A stretch of DNA of 64,000 bases from Nitrososphaerota archaeon (lineage in GTDB: Archaea > Thermoproteota > Nitrososphaeria > Nitrososphaerales > UBA183). Below the pieces are notes generated by a model. The model ran no database searches. It was not told the origin of the DNA and saw only the letters and a list, made by a program, of their open reading frames with translations. A program made the translations under genes and the position numbers. Shown piece by piece: positions 16,944 through 26,588 of the stretch (within the stretch, counting starts at the first letter, position 1; the number at the start of each line of letters is the position of its first letter). The stretch lies in assembly GCA_029784795.1 (NCBI GenBank), contig JAFMAW010000003.1:41395-105394 (forward strand), written 5' to 3'.

Positions 16944-17061
16944 GCTGGGCGTCGCCCAGGCGACGAGGAGGGCGCTTCAGACCGCGGCCTGGAGCCAATC
17001 CGAGGACGATTAGCAGGAGGGTGTTAAGCCACGTTAAATACGGTCAGGAATTCGCCGCATC

Positions 17062-18015
17062 TTGCCCGCCTTGACCCGCATATTCTTCACGACAGACGTC
17101 CACGGCTCGGACAGGTGCTTCAGGAAGTTCCTCAACGCCGCCAAGGTCTACAAGGCCGGCTGCCTCATACTCGGGGGGGACATCACCGGCAAGGTCCTCA
17201 TCCCCATCGTCGAGCGTGAGGACGGGAAGTACGAGGCCCACGTCTTCGGCGAGCGCAGCCTCTTCGGCAAGGAGAAGGTCGAGGAGACCAGGAAGAGGCT
17301 CCAGGACGCCGGGCAGTACTCTTTCGTGACCACCAAGGCCGAGCTGGCTGAGATACAGGGTGACAAGGCAAGAGAGGAGGCTGTCTTCAACGGCGCCATG
17401 GCCGAAGTGCTCAGGTCCTGGATGGCCCTGGCGCAGGAGAGGCTCAAGGAGACAGGCGCCAAGTGCTACGTCTCGCCGGGGAACGACGACAAGCTCGAGA
17501 TAGACTCGGCCCTGGTGGACTCCGGGCCCTTCGTCAACCCAGAAGACAAGGCCGTGGAACTCGAAGGCGGGTTCGAGATGATAACCCTGGGGACGGCCAA
17601 CCCCACGCCCTGGAAGAGCCCCAGGGAGGTGAGCGAGGAGAGGCTCGGGGAGATGATAGAGCGCCTGGCGTCCCAGGTCAACAGGCCGGAGGACGCCATC
17701 TACAACCTGCACGTCCCGCCCATGGACACCGAGCTGGACAGGGCCCCGGCCGTCAGCCACGACTTCAACTACGTGAGGGAAGGGCTCGGGGTCAAGTACA
17801 TCCACGCGGGGAGCTCGGCGGTGCGGAAGGCAATCGAGGCCCATGCGCCCCTCCTCGGGCTGCACGGGCACATCCACGAGTCGAAGGGGTTCGTGAGGAT
17901 AGGGCGGACCCTCTGCCTCAACCCGGGGAGCGAGTACGCCGATGGCATCCTCAGAGGCGCACTGGTGAATCTAGAGCCAGGGAAGGTCCACGACTTTATG
18001 CTGACAAGCGGCTAG
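17062..18015 (+). CDS. Calcineurin-like metallophosphoesterase
   Basis: The 317-residue protein has the full metallophosphoesterase pattern: D12-x-H14 (TTDVHG), GGD40, the GNDD block (SPGNDDKLE), a histidine in NLHVPP and the final GHIHES segment. The insert of about 75 residues between the second and third motifs (VEREDGKYEAHVFGERSLFG...) is helical and family-variable. The TTG start lies 28 bases after TTAAATA at 17034-17040. The stop is next to the end of the convergent ABC permease gene. Substrate unknown; nucleotide or phosphoester hydrolysis is expected. Confidence 0.9.
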   Translation: MPALTRIFFTTDVHGSDRCFRKFLNAAKVYKAGCLILGGDITGKVLIPIVEREDGKYEAHVFGERSLFGKEKVEETRKRLQDAGQYSFVTTKAELAEIQGDKAREEAVFNGAMAEVLRSWMALAQERLKETGAKCYVSPGNDDKLEIDSALVDSGPFVNPEDKAVELEGGFEMITLGTANPTPWKSPREVSEERLGEMIERLASQVNRPEDAIYNLHVPPMDTELDRAPAVSHDFNYVREGLGVKYIHAGSSAVRKAIEAHAPLLGLHGHIHESKGFVRIGRTLCLNPGSEYADGILRGALVNLEPGKVHDFMLTSG

Positions 18016-18860
18016 GACGTGAACTCCTTCCGCTCAAAGAGCACCAGCCCCAGGACCGCCATCACGACGAAGTAGACTCCGAGGATCAGCAGTCCCTCGG
18101 GGATGGTCGCGTGGAACTGGGCCAGGGTGAACCTCCTTCCCGCTCCGAGGGACGTCACGACCTTGTGCGCGGGATAGGGGACATTGAGCACGTCGGAGAT
18201 GATGCCTGCTGCATAGGTGATCGAGAACCACGGCTCTATCCCGGCGACCAGCGACGCGACCGTGTCTATGACGTTGAAGACGAACAGCAGGAGTATGACG
18301 CTCATGAGGATCGAGATGGAGCTGCTCTTGAACAGGGAGCTGAATGCGAACGCCAGCGACATGGCGGCAACCAGGTATACCCAGGCGAAGGCAAATGACT
18401 CCACGAACTCCCAGGGGATGCTCCCAGGGAAGTAGAAGAGCCCGTTCGCGAGCATCGCCAGGGCAAACACGCCGAGTATGATAGTCGAGGCGGCCAGCGC
18501 GGCTAACCACTTCCCGACGTAGATTGCTGACCTCCTGATCGGGTTCGGCACCAGGAAGTACCCGGTCCGGTTCTGGAACTCACCTGAGATGGCGTCCCCT
18601 CCGAAGAAGGCGGCGGACAGCACCACCACGAAGCTGGCGAAACTCCCCCACCCGGCGCCGTAGAAGCCCAGGGCGTCCCCGCCGACGAAGCTCGGGGGCC
18701 TGTAGTATCCGACCAGGGTAGTGAGGAGGCCGGTTATAATCACTATGATGGCGAGCATTACATAGAACCTGCGCGCCCTGAAGTAGTTCAGGAAGTTGTA
18801 CTTCGCGGTGATGCCGACGTGGGCCAGAGAGCCCACGACCGACTTACTTTCGTCCGACAT
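18012..18860 (-). CDS. ABC-2 type transporter permease
   Basis: The 282-residue protein has six membrane segments with the ABC-2 permease layout: a cytoplasmic N-terminus (AKYNFLNYFRARRFYVML), a GEFQNRTGYFLVPNPIRRSAIYVGKW coupling segment and a long loop before the last helix. It would form the membrane part of an exporter with the ATPase encoded three bases upstream (18864-19796). Substrate is not visible. Regulation by the divergent PadR protein suggests a drug or toxic-compound exporter, which is inference from context. Confidence 0.9.
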   Translation of the reverse strand: MSDESKSVVGSLAHVGITAKYNFLNYFRARRFYVMLAIIVIITGLLTTLVGYYRPPSFVGGDALGFYGAGWGSFASFVVVLSAAFFGGDAISGEFQNRTGYFLVPNPIRRSAIYVGKWLAALAASTIILGVFALAMLANGLFYFPGSIPWEFVESFAFAWVYLVAAMSLAFAFSSLFKSSSISILMSVILLLFVFNVIDTVASLVAGIEPWFSITYAAGIISDVLNVPYPAHKVVTSLGAGRRFTLAQFHATIPEGLLILGVYFVVMAVLGLVLFERKEFTS

Positions 18861-18863
18861 GCC

Positions 18864-19796
18864 TCAGAGGGTCTCCTTGATCAGAGAGAGGTACGCGTCT
18901 TCGAGCCCAGACGCGCGGGTGAATGTCAGCGCGCCGGCTTTCAGGCCCGCCACGCTCTCCAGGAGCTTGTCCTGGGTCACGGCGGCGGGGTCGAACTTCA
19001 CGATGAGGTGCCTGTCGTTGGACTTCGTGGTGGAAGTCACCCCCGGGAGCTTTGAGACCCGCGCCCTGAGCGGCTCATCCACGTCCCCTGCGAAGCTGAC
19101 TTCCACGGCCCCCCCGCCTCCGGCGAACTTGGCCGTCACGTTCTCGATGGTGTCGTACACCAGTAGCTTCCCATGGTCGATCATGGCCACTTCCTGGCAC
19201 ACTTCGGTGACCTCGGCGAGCAGGTGGGAGCTCATGAAGACCAGCCTGTCCTTGAGGGACATCACTATGTCCCTGACCTCGCTCATCCCGCGCGGGTCCA
19301 GCCCGCTTGAAGGCTCGTCGAGTATAATCACTTCTGGGTCGCTCAACAGCGTCGAGGCGACGTTCACTCTCTGCTTCATCCCCTTCGAGAACCCCCCGAC
19401 CTTCTTGTCCGCCCACTCGGACATCTTGACCCGGGCGAGCACCTCGTCAATCGTCTTGCTCCTCTCCTGCCGGGGGACGCCACGGATCTCGCAGAGCATC
19501 GACAGAGCCTCCTTAGGGGTGAGCGACGGGTAGATCTCTGGGGTCTCTATGATGGTGGTGCACGAAGCCATGGCCGCCTTCTTGTCCTTGACCACGTCGA
19601 CGCCGTTGATGAGCGCGGTCCCTTCGGTGGCCCTGATCAAGCCGGTGAGTATCTTCATGGTGGTGGTCTTGCCTGCGCCGTTCGGGCCGAGGAACCCGAC
19701 GCACTTGGTCCCTTGGATGTTGAGATCCAGCCCCGAGAGTGCGGTGAATTGACCGTAGCTCTTTGTGAGCTGGCGCGTTTCGATGGAGGGTGCCAT
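18864..19796 (-). CDS. ABC transporter ATP-binding protein
   Basis: The 310-residue protein has one ABC domain: Walker A GPNGAGKTT near residue 37, signature VGGFSKGMKQRV, Walker B VIILDEPSSGLD, and the switch His in SSHLLAEV. A C-terminal extension (about 225-310) of mixed fold resembles that of daunorubicin-type exporters. It is the first gene of a two-gene operon with the permease. A CTTAAATCG box on the minus strand (around 19828-19836) lies about 35 bases upstream, beside the repeats proposed as a PadR site. Confidence 0.95.
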   Translation of the reverse strand: MAPSIETRQLTKSYGQFTALSGLDLNIQGTKCVGFLGPNGAGKTTTMKILTGLIRATEGTALINGVDVVKDKKAAMASCTTIIETPEIYPSLTPKEALSMLCEIRGVPRQERSKTIDEVLARVKMSEWADKKVGGFSKGMKQRVNVASTLLSDPEVIILDEPSSGLDPRGMSEVRDIVMSLKDRLVFMSSHLLAEVTEVCQEVAMIDHGKLLVYDTIENVTAKFAGGGGAVEVSFAGDVDEPLRARVSKLPGVTSTTKSNDRHLIVKFDPAAVTQDKLLESVAGLKAGALTFTRASGLEDAYLSLIKETL

Positions 19797-19839
19797 TTAC
19801 GAATGCTGGTTGCCCGGCCGACGGTCCCGATTTAAGGAT

Positions 19840-19861
19840 TATCTAATACGATATCGGATAC
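19840..19861. promoter_or_regulatory. Candidate PadR operator: 12-bp-spaced direct repeats
   Basis: Two near-identical decamers, TATCTAATAC (19840-19849) and TATCGGATAC (19852-19861), are spaced 12 bases apart with a GATATC palindrome at the junction. They lie between the minus-strand ABC promoter and the plus-strand TTTTATA box (19864-19870) of the padR gene. Blocking both promoters from this site would give auto-regulation plus ABC repression. Confidence 0.5.
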
Positions 19862-19897
19862 TATTTTATACCTCACCTTCGGCGGACTCCACATATC

Positions 19898-20470
19898 ATG
19901 GCGCGTCACCTATCGAGGCGGTGGCTCAACCCTCAGGCCGTCCCACGTGGCTTCCTGAGGCTCTACACCATGACGCTTCTTTCGCGCGGGCCAGAGACCG
20001 GCTATTCGATAATCCAGAAGATAGAGGAGAGGACTGACGGCGCCTGGCGCCCCGGGCCGGGGACGATGTACCCGACGCTCAAGGGGCTGGTCTCCGACGG
20101 CCTCGTGAAGGTCGCCCGTGGGGCGACCGCGGGAAGGAAGGAGTACGTCATGACAACGGAAGGCCACAGGGCGCTCAGAGAGATGCGAGAAAAGATCGCC
20201 GGCCTGGGGCGGAAGGAGAGGGTCATCACGCGACTCTTCTCCGACATCCTCCCCCCACCGGTGTTCGTCCCGCTCGTCCTCAACAGGTACAGGGAGGGAG
20301 CCCAGCAGCTCAGGGAGAAGATGTCCGAGATACCCCTCCCCGAGAGGGTTGTGTACCTCAAGGAGCTCAAACTCTTCATGGAGACCCAGGTCGGGTGGGT
20401 GGATTCGCAGCTCCCGATGCAGAGGGCAGCGGTCCGAGACGGTGGGCTCCGTTCGCGCCGAAGATACTAG
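19898..20470 (+). CDS. PadR family transcriptional regulator
   Basis: The 190-residue protein has a PadR winged helix: the opening GFLRLYTMTLLSRGPETGYSIIQKIEERTDGAWRPGPGTMYPTLKGLVSDGLV is diagnostic, with the wing in VARGATAGRKEYVMTTEGHRAL. The C-terminal half is helical and probably dimerises and binds ligand. The ATG is 28 bases after the end of a TTTTATA box. It is divergent from an ABC exporter operon and followed, 56 bases on, by a DHA2 transporter, a classic multidrug-resistance layout. The ligand is unknown. Confidence 0.93.
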   Translation: MARHLSRRWLNPQAVPRGFLRLYTMTLLSRGPETGYSIIQKIEERTDGAWRPGPGTMYPTLKGLVSDGLVKVARGATAGRKEYVMTTEGHRALREMREKIAGLGRKERVITRLFSDILPPPVFVPLVLNRYREGAQQLREKMSEIPLPERVVYLKELKLFMETQVGWVDSQLPMQRAAVRDGGLRSRRRY

Positions 20471-20526
20471 GCGGGTGTCGGGCGGAACCTGAATCCAGCA
20501 AGTTCCACTGAGGGGGCGGCCTGAGC

Positions 20527-22281
20527 ATGCAGTACAAGTGGACCGTGCTCTCAAACACCACCATCGGGGTCCTGATGGCCACCATAGACGGCACCATCGT
20601 CCTGATCTCGCTCCCAGCCATCTTCAACGGGATCAAGATCGACCCTCTCTCGACCGGCTCCTTCCAATACCTGCTCTGGATCCTCTTCGGATACAGCATA
20701 GTCACCGCCACGCTCCTCGTGACCTTCGGAAGGATTTCAGACATGTTCGGCCGGGTCCGGCTCTACAATCTGGGGTTCGCGATATTCACAGTCGGCTCGT
20801 TCCTCGCCTATCTCACCCCTAGTACTGGGAGCCTGGGAGCCATGGAGCTCATCGTGTTCAGGATCGTCCAGGGGGTCGGAGCAGCCTTCCTGTGGTCCAA
20901 CAGCGCCGCTATCGTGACCGACGCCTTCCCTGCCAACGAAAGGGCGCAGGCCCTGGGGATAAACATGGTCGCGGCCCTGGCCGGGTCGCTGCTGGGGATC
21001 ATAATGGGGGGCGTCCTGGCCACGATCAACTGGCGGCTGATCTTCCTCGTCAGCGTCCCCGTGGGCATCTTCGGGACTGCCTGGTCATACCTGAAGCTGA
21101 AGGAGGTGGTGTCGGTCAAGAGGCACCAGAAGCTGGACTACTGGGGGAACGTGACCTTCGCCCTGGGGCTGATCCTGCTGCTTGTGGGTGTCACCTACGG
21201 CCTCCAGCCCTACGGTGCCTCTGACATGGGGTGGGGTAGCCCAGGGGTCATCGGCGCGCTTCTCGGCGGGGCCGCCCTCCTCGTCGCCTTCCCCTTCATA
21301 GAGATGAGGGTCGAGGACCCGATGTTCAGGCTCTCCCTCTTCAAGAACCAGGCTTTCAGTGCAGGGAACTTCGCAGGGCTCCTCGCGGCCATCGGGAGGG
21401 GTGGGGTGCAGCTGATGCTCATCATATTGCTCCAGGGGATCTGGCTCCCGCTGCACGGTTACAGCTACCAGTCGACCCCCTTCTGGTCTGGGATTTACAT
21501 CGTCCCAATGCTGGTCGGCTTCGTGATAATGGGCCCCATAAGCGGACGGATCGCTGACAGGCGGGGGGCGAGGTTCTTGGCCACCCTTGGCATGGTGGTG
21601 ACCGGCGCCACGTTCATCCTCCTTTCTTTCCTCCCCTACGACTTCGCCTTCCCCGAGTTCGCGGTGATAATCTTCGTGATGGGCCTCGGAGGGGGTATGT
21701 TCGCGGCCCCAAACACCGCCGCGATCATGAACGCGTCTCCGGCCGAGCAGCGGGGGGCGGCGTCAGGCATGAGGGCTACGATCCAGAACGTCGGGCAGAC
21801 CGCGAGCCTCGGGGTCTTCTTCTCCATAGTCCTCATCGCGCTGGCGGCTTCGCTCCCGGGAGCGCTGGGGAACGCGCTCACGAGCGCCGGGGTCCCGCAG
21901 CTTGCCGCCACTTTCAAGCAGATCCCTCCGACCAACGCCCTCTTCGCCGCTTTCCTGGGGTACAACCCCGTAGCAGCGACCCTGCGTGCCGCGCCAGCGT
22001 CCCTGACGTCGTCCATCCCGCCGGCCACCCTGGCATACCTGACGGGGAAGGACTTCTTCCCAACCGCGATAGCCCCCGCATTCATGTCGGCGCTCAGGCT
22101 GACCTTCTACATAGGGGGGGTCCTCTCGCTGGCGGCCGCCGTGGCCTCTGCCCTCCGCGGCAGGGCTTACGTGCACTTCGAAGAGTTCAAGGGAACCGGG
22201 ATGCCGGCGGACTCCGGTCCCAGGGCCGGGGGGAAGCAGCCCGGAGCCGGGGGCCCGGCGGTGGACCCGCGCCCTAACTGA
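20527..22281 (+). CDS. MFS transporter, DHA2 (14-helix) drug exporter type
   Basis: The 584-residue protein has about 14 membrane segments. Motif A is [13 protein letters not shown], the [22 protein letters not shown] segment follows, and there is the DHA2-type [29 protein letters not shown] near residue 400. It should export drugs or metabolites against protons. It follows the padR gene in the same direction, suggesting PadR control. Its first eight residues (MQYKWTVL) are identical to those of a second transporter at 35254, so the two are paralogues. The C-terminal 30 residues are a Gly/Pro-rich tail. Confidence 0.93.
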   Translation: MQYKWTVLSNTTIGVLMATIDGTIVLISLPAIFNGIKIDPLSTGSFQYLLWILFGYSIVTATLLVTFGRISDMFGRVRLYNLGFAIFTVGSFLAYLTPSTGSLGAMELIVFRIVQGVGAAFLWSNSAAIVTDAFPANERAQALGINMVAALAGSLLGIIMGGVLATINWRLIFLVSVPVGIFGTAWSYLKLKEVVSVKRHQKLDYWGNVTFALGLILLLVGVTYGLQPYGASDMGWGSPGVIGALLGGAALLVAFPFIEMRVEDPMFRLSLFKNQAFSAGNFAGLLAAIGRGGVQLMLIILLQGIWLPLHGYSYQSTPFWSGIYIVPMLVGFVIMGPISGRIADRRGARFLATLGMVVTGATFILLSFLPYDFAFPEFAVIIFVMGLGGGMFAAPNTAAIMNASPAEQRGAASGMRATIQNVGQTASLGVFFSIVLIALAASLPGALGNALTSAGVPQLAATFKQIPPTNALFAAFLGYNPVAATLRAAPASLTSSIPPATLAYLTGKDFFPTAIAPAFMSALRLTFYIGGVLSLAAAVASALRGRAYVHFEEFKGTGMPADSGPRAGGKQPGAGGPAVDPRPN

Positions 22282-22298
22282 GGGTTGAGTGCGAACAC

Positions 22299-22859
22299 AT
22301 GGCCCAAGACAGGCAGACCGTCAACGTCCTGGTCCTGGAGCTGGCGACCATGGTGGTCGCCATATCGCTGGCCTTCACGGCTACTTTCGTCGCGGCCCTC
22401 GACATCAACACCATAATCTCCTACGTGTCTACAAACATCCTGGTCATCTGGTTCTGGTGGGGGTATGTGGTCGACAGGCTCGCCTACCCGCCGAAGACGC
22501 TGAACTTCCCGATCCTGGACATATTCATCCTCATACTGATCTCCCTCGTCCCGTTCACCCTCAAGTTCGGAGGCATTACCTACATCTCGGGGGTGGTCGG
22601 GGTGATCATCATCACCTGGGCCCTGCTGATCAGGTTCATCCTCATAGAGTACGGCGTCGAGATCGCCCCGGAGAAGAGGGCGTCCCTCCTGACCGAGATG
22701 AAGCAGAGGCTCATCGTCGGGCCTCTTTTCGTGGTTGATGGCGTGCTCAGCTACCTCGTAGGTCTGCTCGGCCTGTTCGTGTTCGACGTCCTGGTCCTCC
22801 TGCTGATCGCCTGGAGCCTGTCCAACAGGCGGCTGGCGAGGGCCAGCCCCCCAGCCTGA
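22299..22859 (+). CDS. Membrane protein of unknown function
   Basis: The 186-residue product has five or six membrane segments (about 9-33, 39-60, 69-84, 90-112, 130-176), with a charged loop EIAPEKRASLLTEMKQR between the fourth and fifth. It starts 17 bases after the MFS gene stop and is probably co-transcribed with it. I do not recognise a family. A role as an accessory of the exporter, or an unrelated passenger, cannot be separated. Confidence 0.7.
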   Translation: MAQDRQTVNVLVLELATMVVAISLAFTATFVAALDINTIISYVSTNILVIWFWWGYVVDRLAYPPKTLNFPILDIFILILISLVPFTLKFGGITYISGVVGVIIITWALLIRFILIEYGVEIAPEKRASLLTEMKQRLIVGPLFVVDGVLSYLVGLLGLFVFDVLVLLLIAWSLSNRRLARASPPA

Positions 22860-22948
22860 AGTCCTGCGCCAGACGCGTTCCGGACCGACCCCCTCGACCG
22901 GGGTCTAACTTTATTCCACGCGAGCGGGAGGGTGTAGCCCGTCTCGCG

Positions 22949-24355
22949 ATGAGGAAGACCAAGATCGTCGTCACCATAGGTCCGGCCAGCAGCGAGGCGG
23001 AGACGGTCAGAGCTCTCGTCGGCCTGGTCGACGTGTTCAGGATCAATTTCTCCCATGGGGACAGAGGGAGCCACCTGGCGGAGATACGAACCATCAGAGC
23101 CGAGGCCAGGGCGCTGGGGAAGTCGGTGGCCATCCTCCAGGACCTTCCGGGCCCGAAGATTAGGGTCGGGAAGATGGCTGGCGGGTCGGCAGCCCTGGCC
23201 CAGGGATCCACGGTGGTCCTCGACGCCTCCGACGCCGAGGGAGACTCGCGGAGGATCCCTGTGAACTACCCTCTGCTCCTCGGATCGGTGGAGAGGGGGG
23301 ACATGCTCCACCTCGCGGACGGGGTGATCAGACTCAGGGTGGAGGCCGTATCGCCCGGCTCGGTCGCCTGCAGCGTCCTGGCCGGGGGCGTCCTGAGCTC
23401 AGGGAAGGGGATCAACGCTCCCGGCGTGGAGCTGAAGATTGAGTACCCGACCAAGAACGACGTGTCGCACCTACAGTTCGGGGCGCGGCAGAAGGTCGAC
23501 TTCGTGGCGGCTTCGTTCATCCGGTCAGCGGCCGACCTCCGGTCGATCAGGCGGCTGCTGCCAGTGGACGGGCCCATGCTCATCGCCAAGATAGAGAAGA
23601 GGGAAGCCGTGAAGGCATTCGACTCCATCCTGGCCGAAGCTGACGGGATAATGGTGGCCAGGGGTGACCTGGGCATCGAGGTCCCGATAGAGACCGTCCC
23701 AGAGATCCAGAAGAAGATAATCACAAAGTGCAACGACGCGGCCAAGCCTGTGATAGTCGCCACCCAGATGCTGGTGAGCATGGTGAGCTCGCCGATTCCC
23801 AGCAGGGCCGAGGTGACCGACGTCGCCACCGCGATCATCGAGGGGACGGACGCGGTGATGCTTTCAGACGAGACGACGGTGGGGAAGTATCCCGTCGAGG
23901 CGGTGAAGATGCTCGACCGGATCGCCAGGGCGACGGAGAGGTCGCCCCACATCTACGAGATCCCTACCATCGCGCCCGCGGCCCACGAGACCGGGCCTGC
24001 CATCGCGCGCGCAGCCTGCAGGCTGGCGGACTACGTAGGGGCCAAAGCCATCGTGGCCCCGACCCAGACTGGCTCGACGGCTCGCAGAGTCTCCATGAAC
24101 AGACCACGCCAGCCGATACTCGCCATCTGCTCCAGCACCCAGGTGGCCAGGCGGCTCAGCCTCTACCGGGGCGTGGTATCCACCGTGACGAGGCAGGCGA
24201 AGACAGTAGACTGGCTCTTCGGCAGGGCCGATGTGGCTGTCGAGGAGGTCGGGCTGGCCCGGAAGGGGGACCTGATCGTGGTCATCTCGGGGACCCCGGG
24301 GGTCAAGGGGACGACCAACCATATCAAGGTCTCGGTGGTAGGAAGGAAGGACTAG
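22949..24355 (+). CDS. pyk: Pyruvate kinase
   Basis: The 468-residue enzyme converts phosphoenolpyruvate and ADP to pyruvate and ATP. Active-site blocks are present: R31-I-N33-F-S35-H36, QDLPGPKIRVG, the K-containing IAKIEKREAV, MVARGDLGIEVPIETVP, ATQMLVSM and the TDVATAIIEGTDAVMLSDETTVGKYPVEAV helix. The B domain (about 73-165) is short but complete. The C-terminal domain matches archaeal and bacterial forms. An AT-rich box (AACTTTATT, 22905-22913) precedes it. Its stop overlaps the convergent helicase gene. Confidence 0.97.
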   Translation: MRKTKIVVTIGPASSEAETVRALVGLVDVFRINFSHGDRGSHLAEIRTIRAEARALGKSVAILQDLPGPKIRVGKMAGGSAALAQGSTVVLDASDAEGDSRRIPVNYPLLLGSVERGDMLHLADGVIRLRVEAVSPGSVACSVLAGGVLSSGKGINAPGVELKIEYPTKNDVSHLQFGARQKVDFVAASFIRSAADLRSIRRLLPVDGPMLIAKIEKREAVKAFDSILAEADGIMVARGDLGIEVPIETVPEIQKKIITKCNDAAKPVIVATQMLVSMVSSPIPSRAEVTDVATAIIEGTDAVMLSDETTVGKYPVEAVKMLDRIARATERSPHIYEIPTIAPAAHETGPAIARAACRLADYVGAKAIVAPTQTGSTARRVSMNRPRQPILAICSSTQVARRLSLYRGVVSTVTRQAKTVDWLFGRADVAVEEVGLARKGDLIVVISGTPGVKGTTNHIKVSVVGRKD

Positions 24356-25905
24356 CCCAGGAAGTCCATCAGCGTCGGGTTCTTGGTCCTCTTTCGCGGC
24401 TGCTTTTCCCCGGTCTGCTTCACCAGCTCCCTCATCCTGCTCTCTTTCATCAGGGTGCTGTAGTAGTAGGACTCGTCTACAGTCCCCTCCGCCAGGAGGA
24501 TGACGACCCTCCCTTCTGTCGTCCTTCCAGTCCTCCCGCGGCGCTGGATGTACCTGATCTCTGAGGGGACCGCCTCGTAGAAGACCACCAGGTCGACGTC
24601 TGGGACGTGCAGCCCCTCCTCGCCTATGCTGCTGCTCACCAACACCTTGAAGTCGCCGTCCCTGAATCGCTCCAGCGTCTCCGTCTGGGCCTGCTGGTCC
24701 ATCCCCTTGCTCCCCTCCCTGTCGGCCTGGCCCACGAACCTCCTGGCTGACAGCCCCTCGCCCTCGAGGGCCTTCACGAGGTCTTCTATGGTGTCCCGGT
24801 ACTGGGTGAACACTATCACCCTGGAGTCCGGCTTCTTTGCGACCTGGGTCCTGACCACGGAGAGCATCACGGACACCTTGGGGTGAGGGAACGAAGAGAG
24901 CTTGGCCGCCTCCTCCTCGACCTTCTCCCAGGCCTGGTCCTTCAAGAGGGAGGAGATTGCCTTCCCCTTGTCTGGCCGCTCGCGCATCTTCGTCAGGTAC
25001 CTGTTGAGCGTCCCGGGGCCCTGTGTCTCGATCATCTCGATGGCGTGGAGGATGGCCACGGCCTGCGCCTGGCTGATTATAGCCCCGAATATGTACCCCT
25101 TCTGCCCCCCGCCTGTCTGTGCGGCCTTCAGCCTCGCCGATATGGTCCCCCGAGCCTCCAGGAGCGCCTTCTTCGACACCCGGTTGCTGCGGATGAAACC
25201 GCCGCTTAGGAGCCTCTTCACCTTGTCGTTGAAAAGCTCCCTCAGCCTGAGGACCGTCTCGTAGTATTCGTCCGGGACCCTGACCCTGATGGGCTCGACG
25301 TCGGTCTTCTCGACGTAGCCCTTCACGTCTTCGCTCTCTTCGTTCCTTGCCTCGACCGCCTCGATGAACAGGCTCCGCTTGATCTCGTTCACCTTCTCCT
25401 TGGACGCTCCGGGGGACGCGGTCAGCCCGAGGATCAGCGGCCTGTCTGCTCCCTCCCTGTAGGCGCTCGCCAGCTTGGTGTATGTGTAGTCCCTGACGCT
25501 CCTGTGGGCCTCGTCGAACACCGCAAGAGCGACGTCCTTCAAGGAGACCCTGCCCTGGCGGACGTCGTTGTAGACAGTCTGGGGGGTGGCGAAGATCACG
25601 GTTGACCTCATCCACAGGACCTCCCTCTCGCCAGGGTCCACCGTCCCTGTGAGGGCCGCCATCGACCCCTCCGGGAGCCTCAGGCCTTCGCTGAAGGAGC
25701 GCAGGTGCTGCAGGACGAGGGGTCGCGTGGGCGCCAGCACGATCACCTTGGACCCCGGCCTCGAGCTCAACACCCGCTCGGCTACCAGCATGGCGATGAT
25801 GGTCTTCCCAAGTCCTGTCGGCAGGACGACGAGGGTGTTGGTCCTGGACGCTACGTCGGCTATCTTCTTCTGATAGTCCCGAGGCTCGAGCCCGCCAGAA
25901 AGCAA
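24352..25905 (-). CDS. Hef-type helicase without nuclease domain
   Basis: The 517-residue SF2 helicase matches the helicase half of archaeal Hef/eukaryotic FANCM, which remodels stalled replication forks. Motifs are LPTGLGKT (29-36), APTRPLVLQ, DEAH (131-134), GLTASPG, VIFTQYRDT, GEEGLHVPDVDLVVFYEAVPS and QRRGRTGR. The XPF-like nuclease present in euryarchaeal Hef is absent. The last residues NPTLMDFLG resemble a PCNA-interacting peptide, with Asn in place of the usual Gln. The TTG start lies about 30 bases after a CTTTTAG box on the minus strand. Confidence 0.92.
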   Translation of the reverse strand: MLSGGLEPRDYQKKIADVASRTNTLVVLPTGLGKTIIAMLVAERVLSSRPGSKVIVLAPTRPLVLQHLRSFSEGLRLPEGSMAALTGTVDPGEREVLWMRSTVIFATPQTVYNDVRQGRVSLKDVALAVFDEAHRSVRDYTYTKLASAYREGADRPLILGLTASPGASKEKVNEIKRSLFIEAVEARNEESEDVKGYVEKTDVEPIRVRVPDEYYETVLRLRELFNDKVKRLLSGGFIRSNRVSKKALLEARGTISARLKAAQTGGGQKGYIFGAIISQAQAVAILHAIEMIETQGPGTLNRYLTKMRERPDKGKAISSLLKDQAWEKVEEEAAKLSSFPHPKVSVMLSVVRTQVAKKPDSRVIVFTQYRDTIEDLVKALEGEGLSARRFVGQADREGSKGMDQQAQTETLERFRDGDFKVLVSSSIGEEGLHVPDVDLVVFYEAVPSEIRYIQRRGRTGRTTEGRVVILLAEGTVDESYYYSTLMKESRMRELVKQTGEKQPRKRTKNPTLMDFLG

Positions 25906-26044
25906 ACGTGCGTCTGGATCTTCGAACGGCTAAAAGAGTTGCCTATCAGGTTCGGGGCTTCCCTTAAACGAGGCGCACCCACACCCCGGCCAGGCGAGCT
26001 AGCGTGGGTGCACGGACGTCGCCGGGGCGGCTGTTGGTCCTGCT

Positions 26045-26557
26045 GTGAGAATATCCAAGCTGAAACTCTTCGTCCTCGTCGTGATGTCTGCCTTCGGCCT
26101 CTGGGCGTCGGGGACGGTCCTCGTCATCTTCTATACGCTCAACCAGCAGCTCCCGCTCTGCCCTACGGGGACCTTCTTCGGCCTCCATCTAGACTGCGGC
26201 GCGGTCCTCAGCAGCGGCTACAGCAGGATCTTCGGAGTCCCACTCGAGCTCCTCGCCATGGCTTACTTCATGGTGAACCTCGGCATGGTCTACCTGATCG
26301 CCTTCGGGTCCGAGCGCGTCTCGGACTTGATGCTCGAAGTGCTCTTCGGCTGGAGGTTCGTCGGGCTCATCATCGTCCCCTACCTCGTCTTCGTCGAGGT
26401 GGGGATACTGCACGCAATCTGCGTCTACTGCACGATGATGCACGTCGCCATCGTGCTCGACTTCGTCGTGGTCAGCTACCTGCTGTTCTTCGGCAAGCAC
26501 GCCCTTTTGAGCGAAGCTGACGGCGAGGCAGCAGGGCCGGCGCAGCCGGGGCTGTAA
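26045..26557 (+). CDS. Vitamin K epoxide reductase (VKOR) family protein
   Basis: The 170-residue membrane protein has four helices and the four VKOR cysteines: C39 and C51 in the first external loop (LCPTG, DCGAVLSS) and the active-site pair C126-V-Y-C129 at the end of a helix. VKOR homologues reoxidise thiol oxidoreductases using quinone, so this protein would support disulphide formation outside the membrane. No DsbA-like partner is adjacent. The GTG start is the first in frame; a CCTTAAAC box lies about 80 bases upstream. Confidence 0.92.
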   Translation: MRISKLKLFVLVVMSAFGLWASGTVLVIFYTLNQQLPLCPTGTFFGLHLDCGAVLSSGYSRIFGVPLELLAMAYFMVNLGMVYLIAFGSERVSDLMLEVLFGWRFVGLIIVPYLVFVEVGILHAICVYCTMMHVAIVLDFVVVSYLLFFGKHALLSEADGEAAGPAQPGL

Positions 26558-26588
26558 TGCATAACTCAGGGCACCTGGCACTGCCGGC

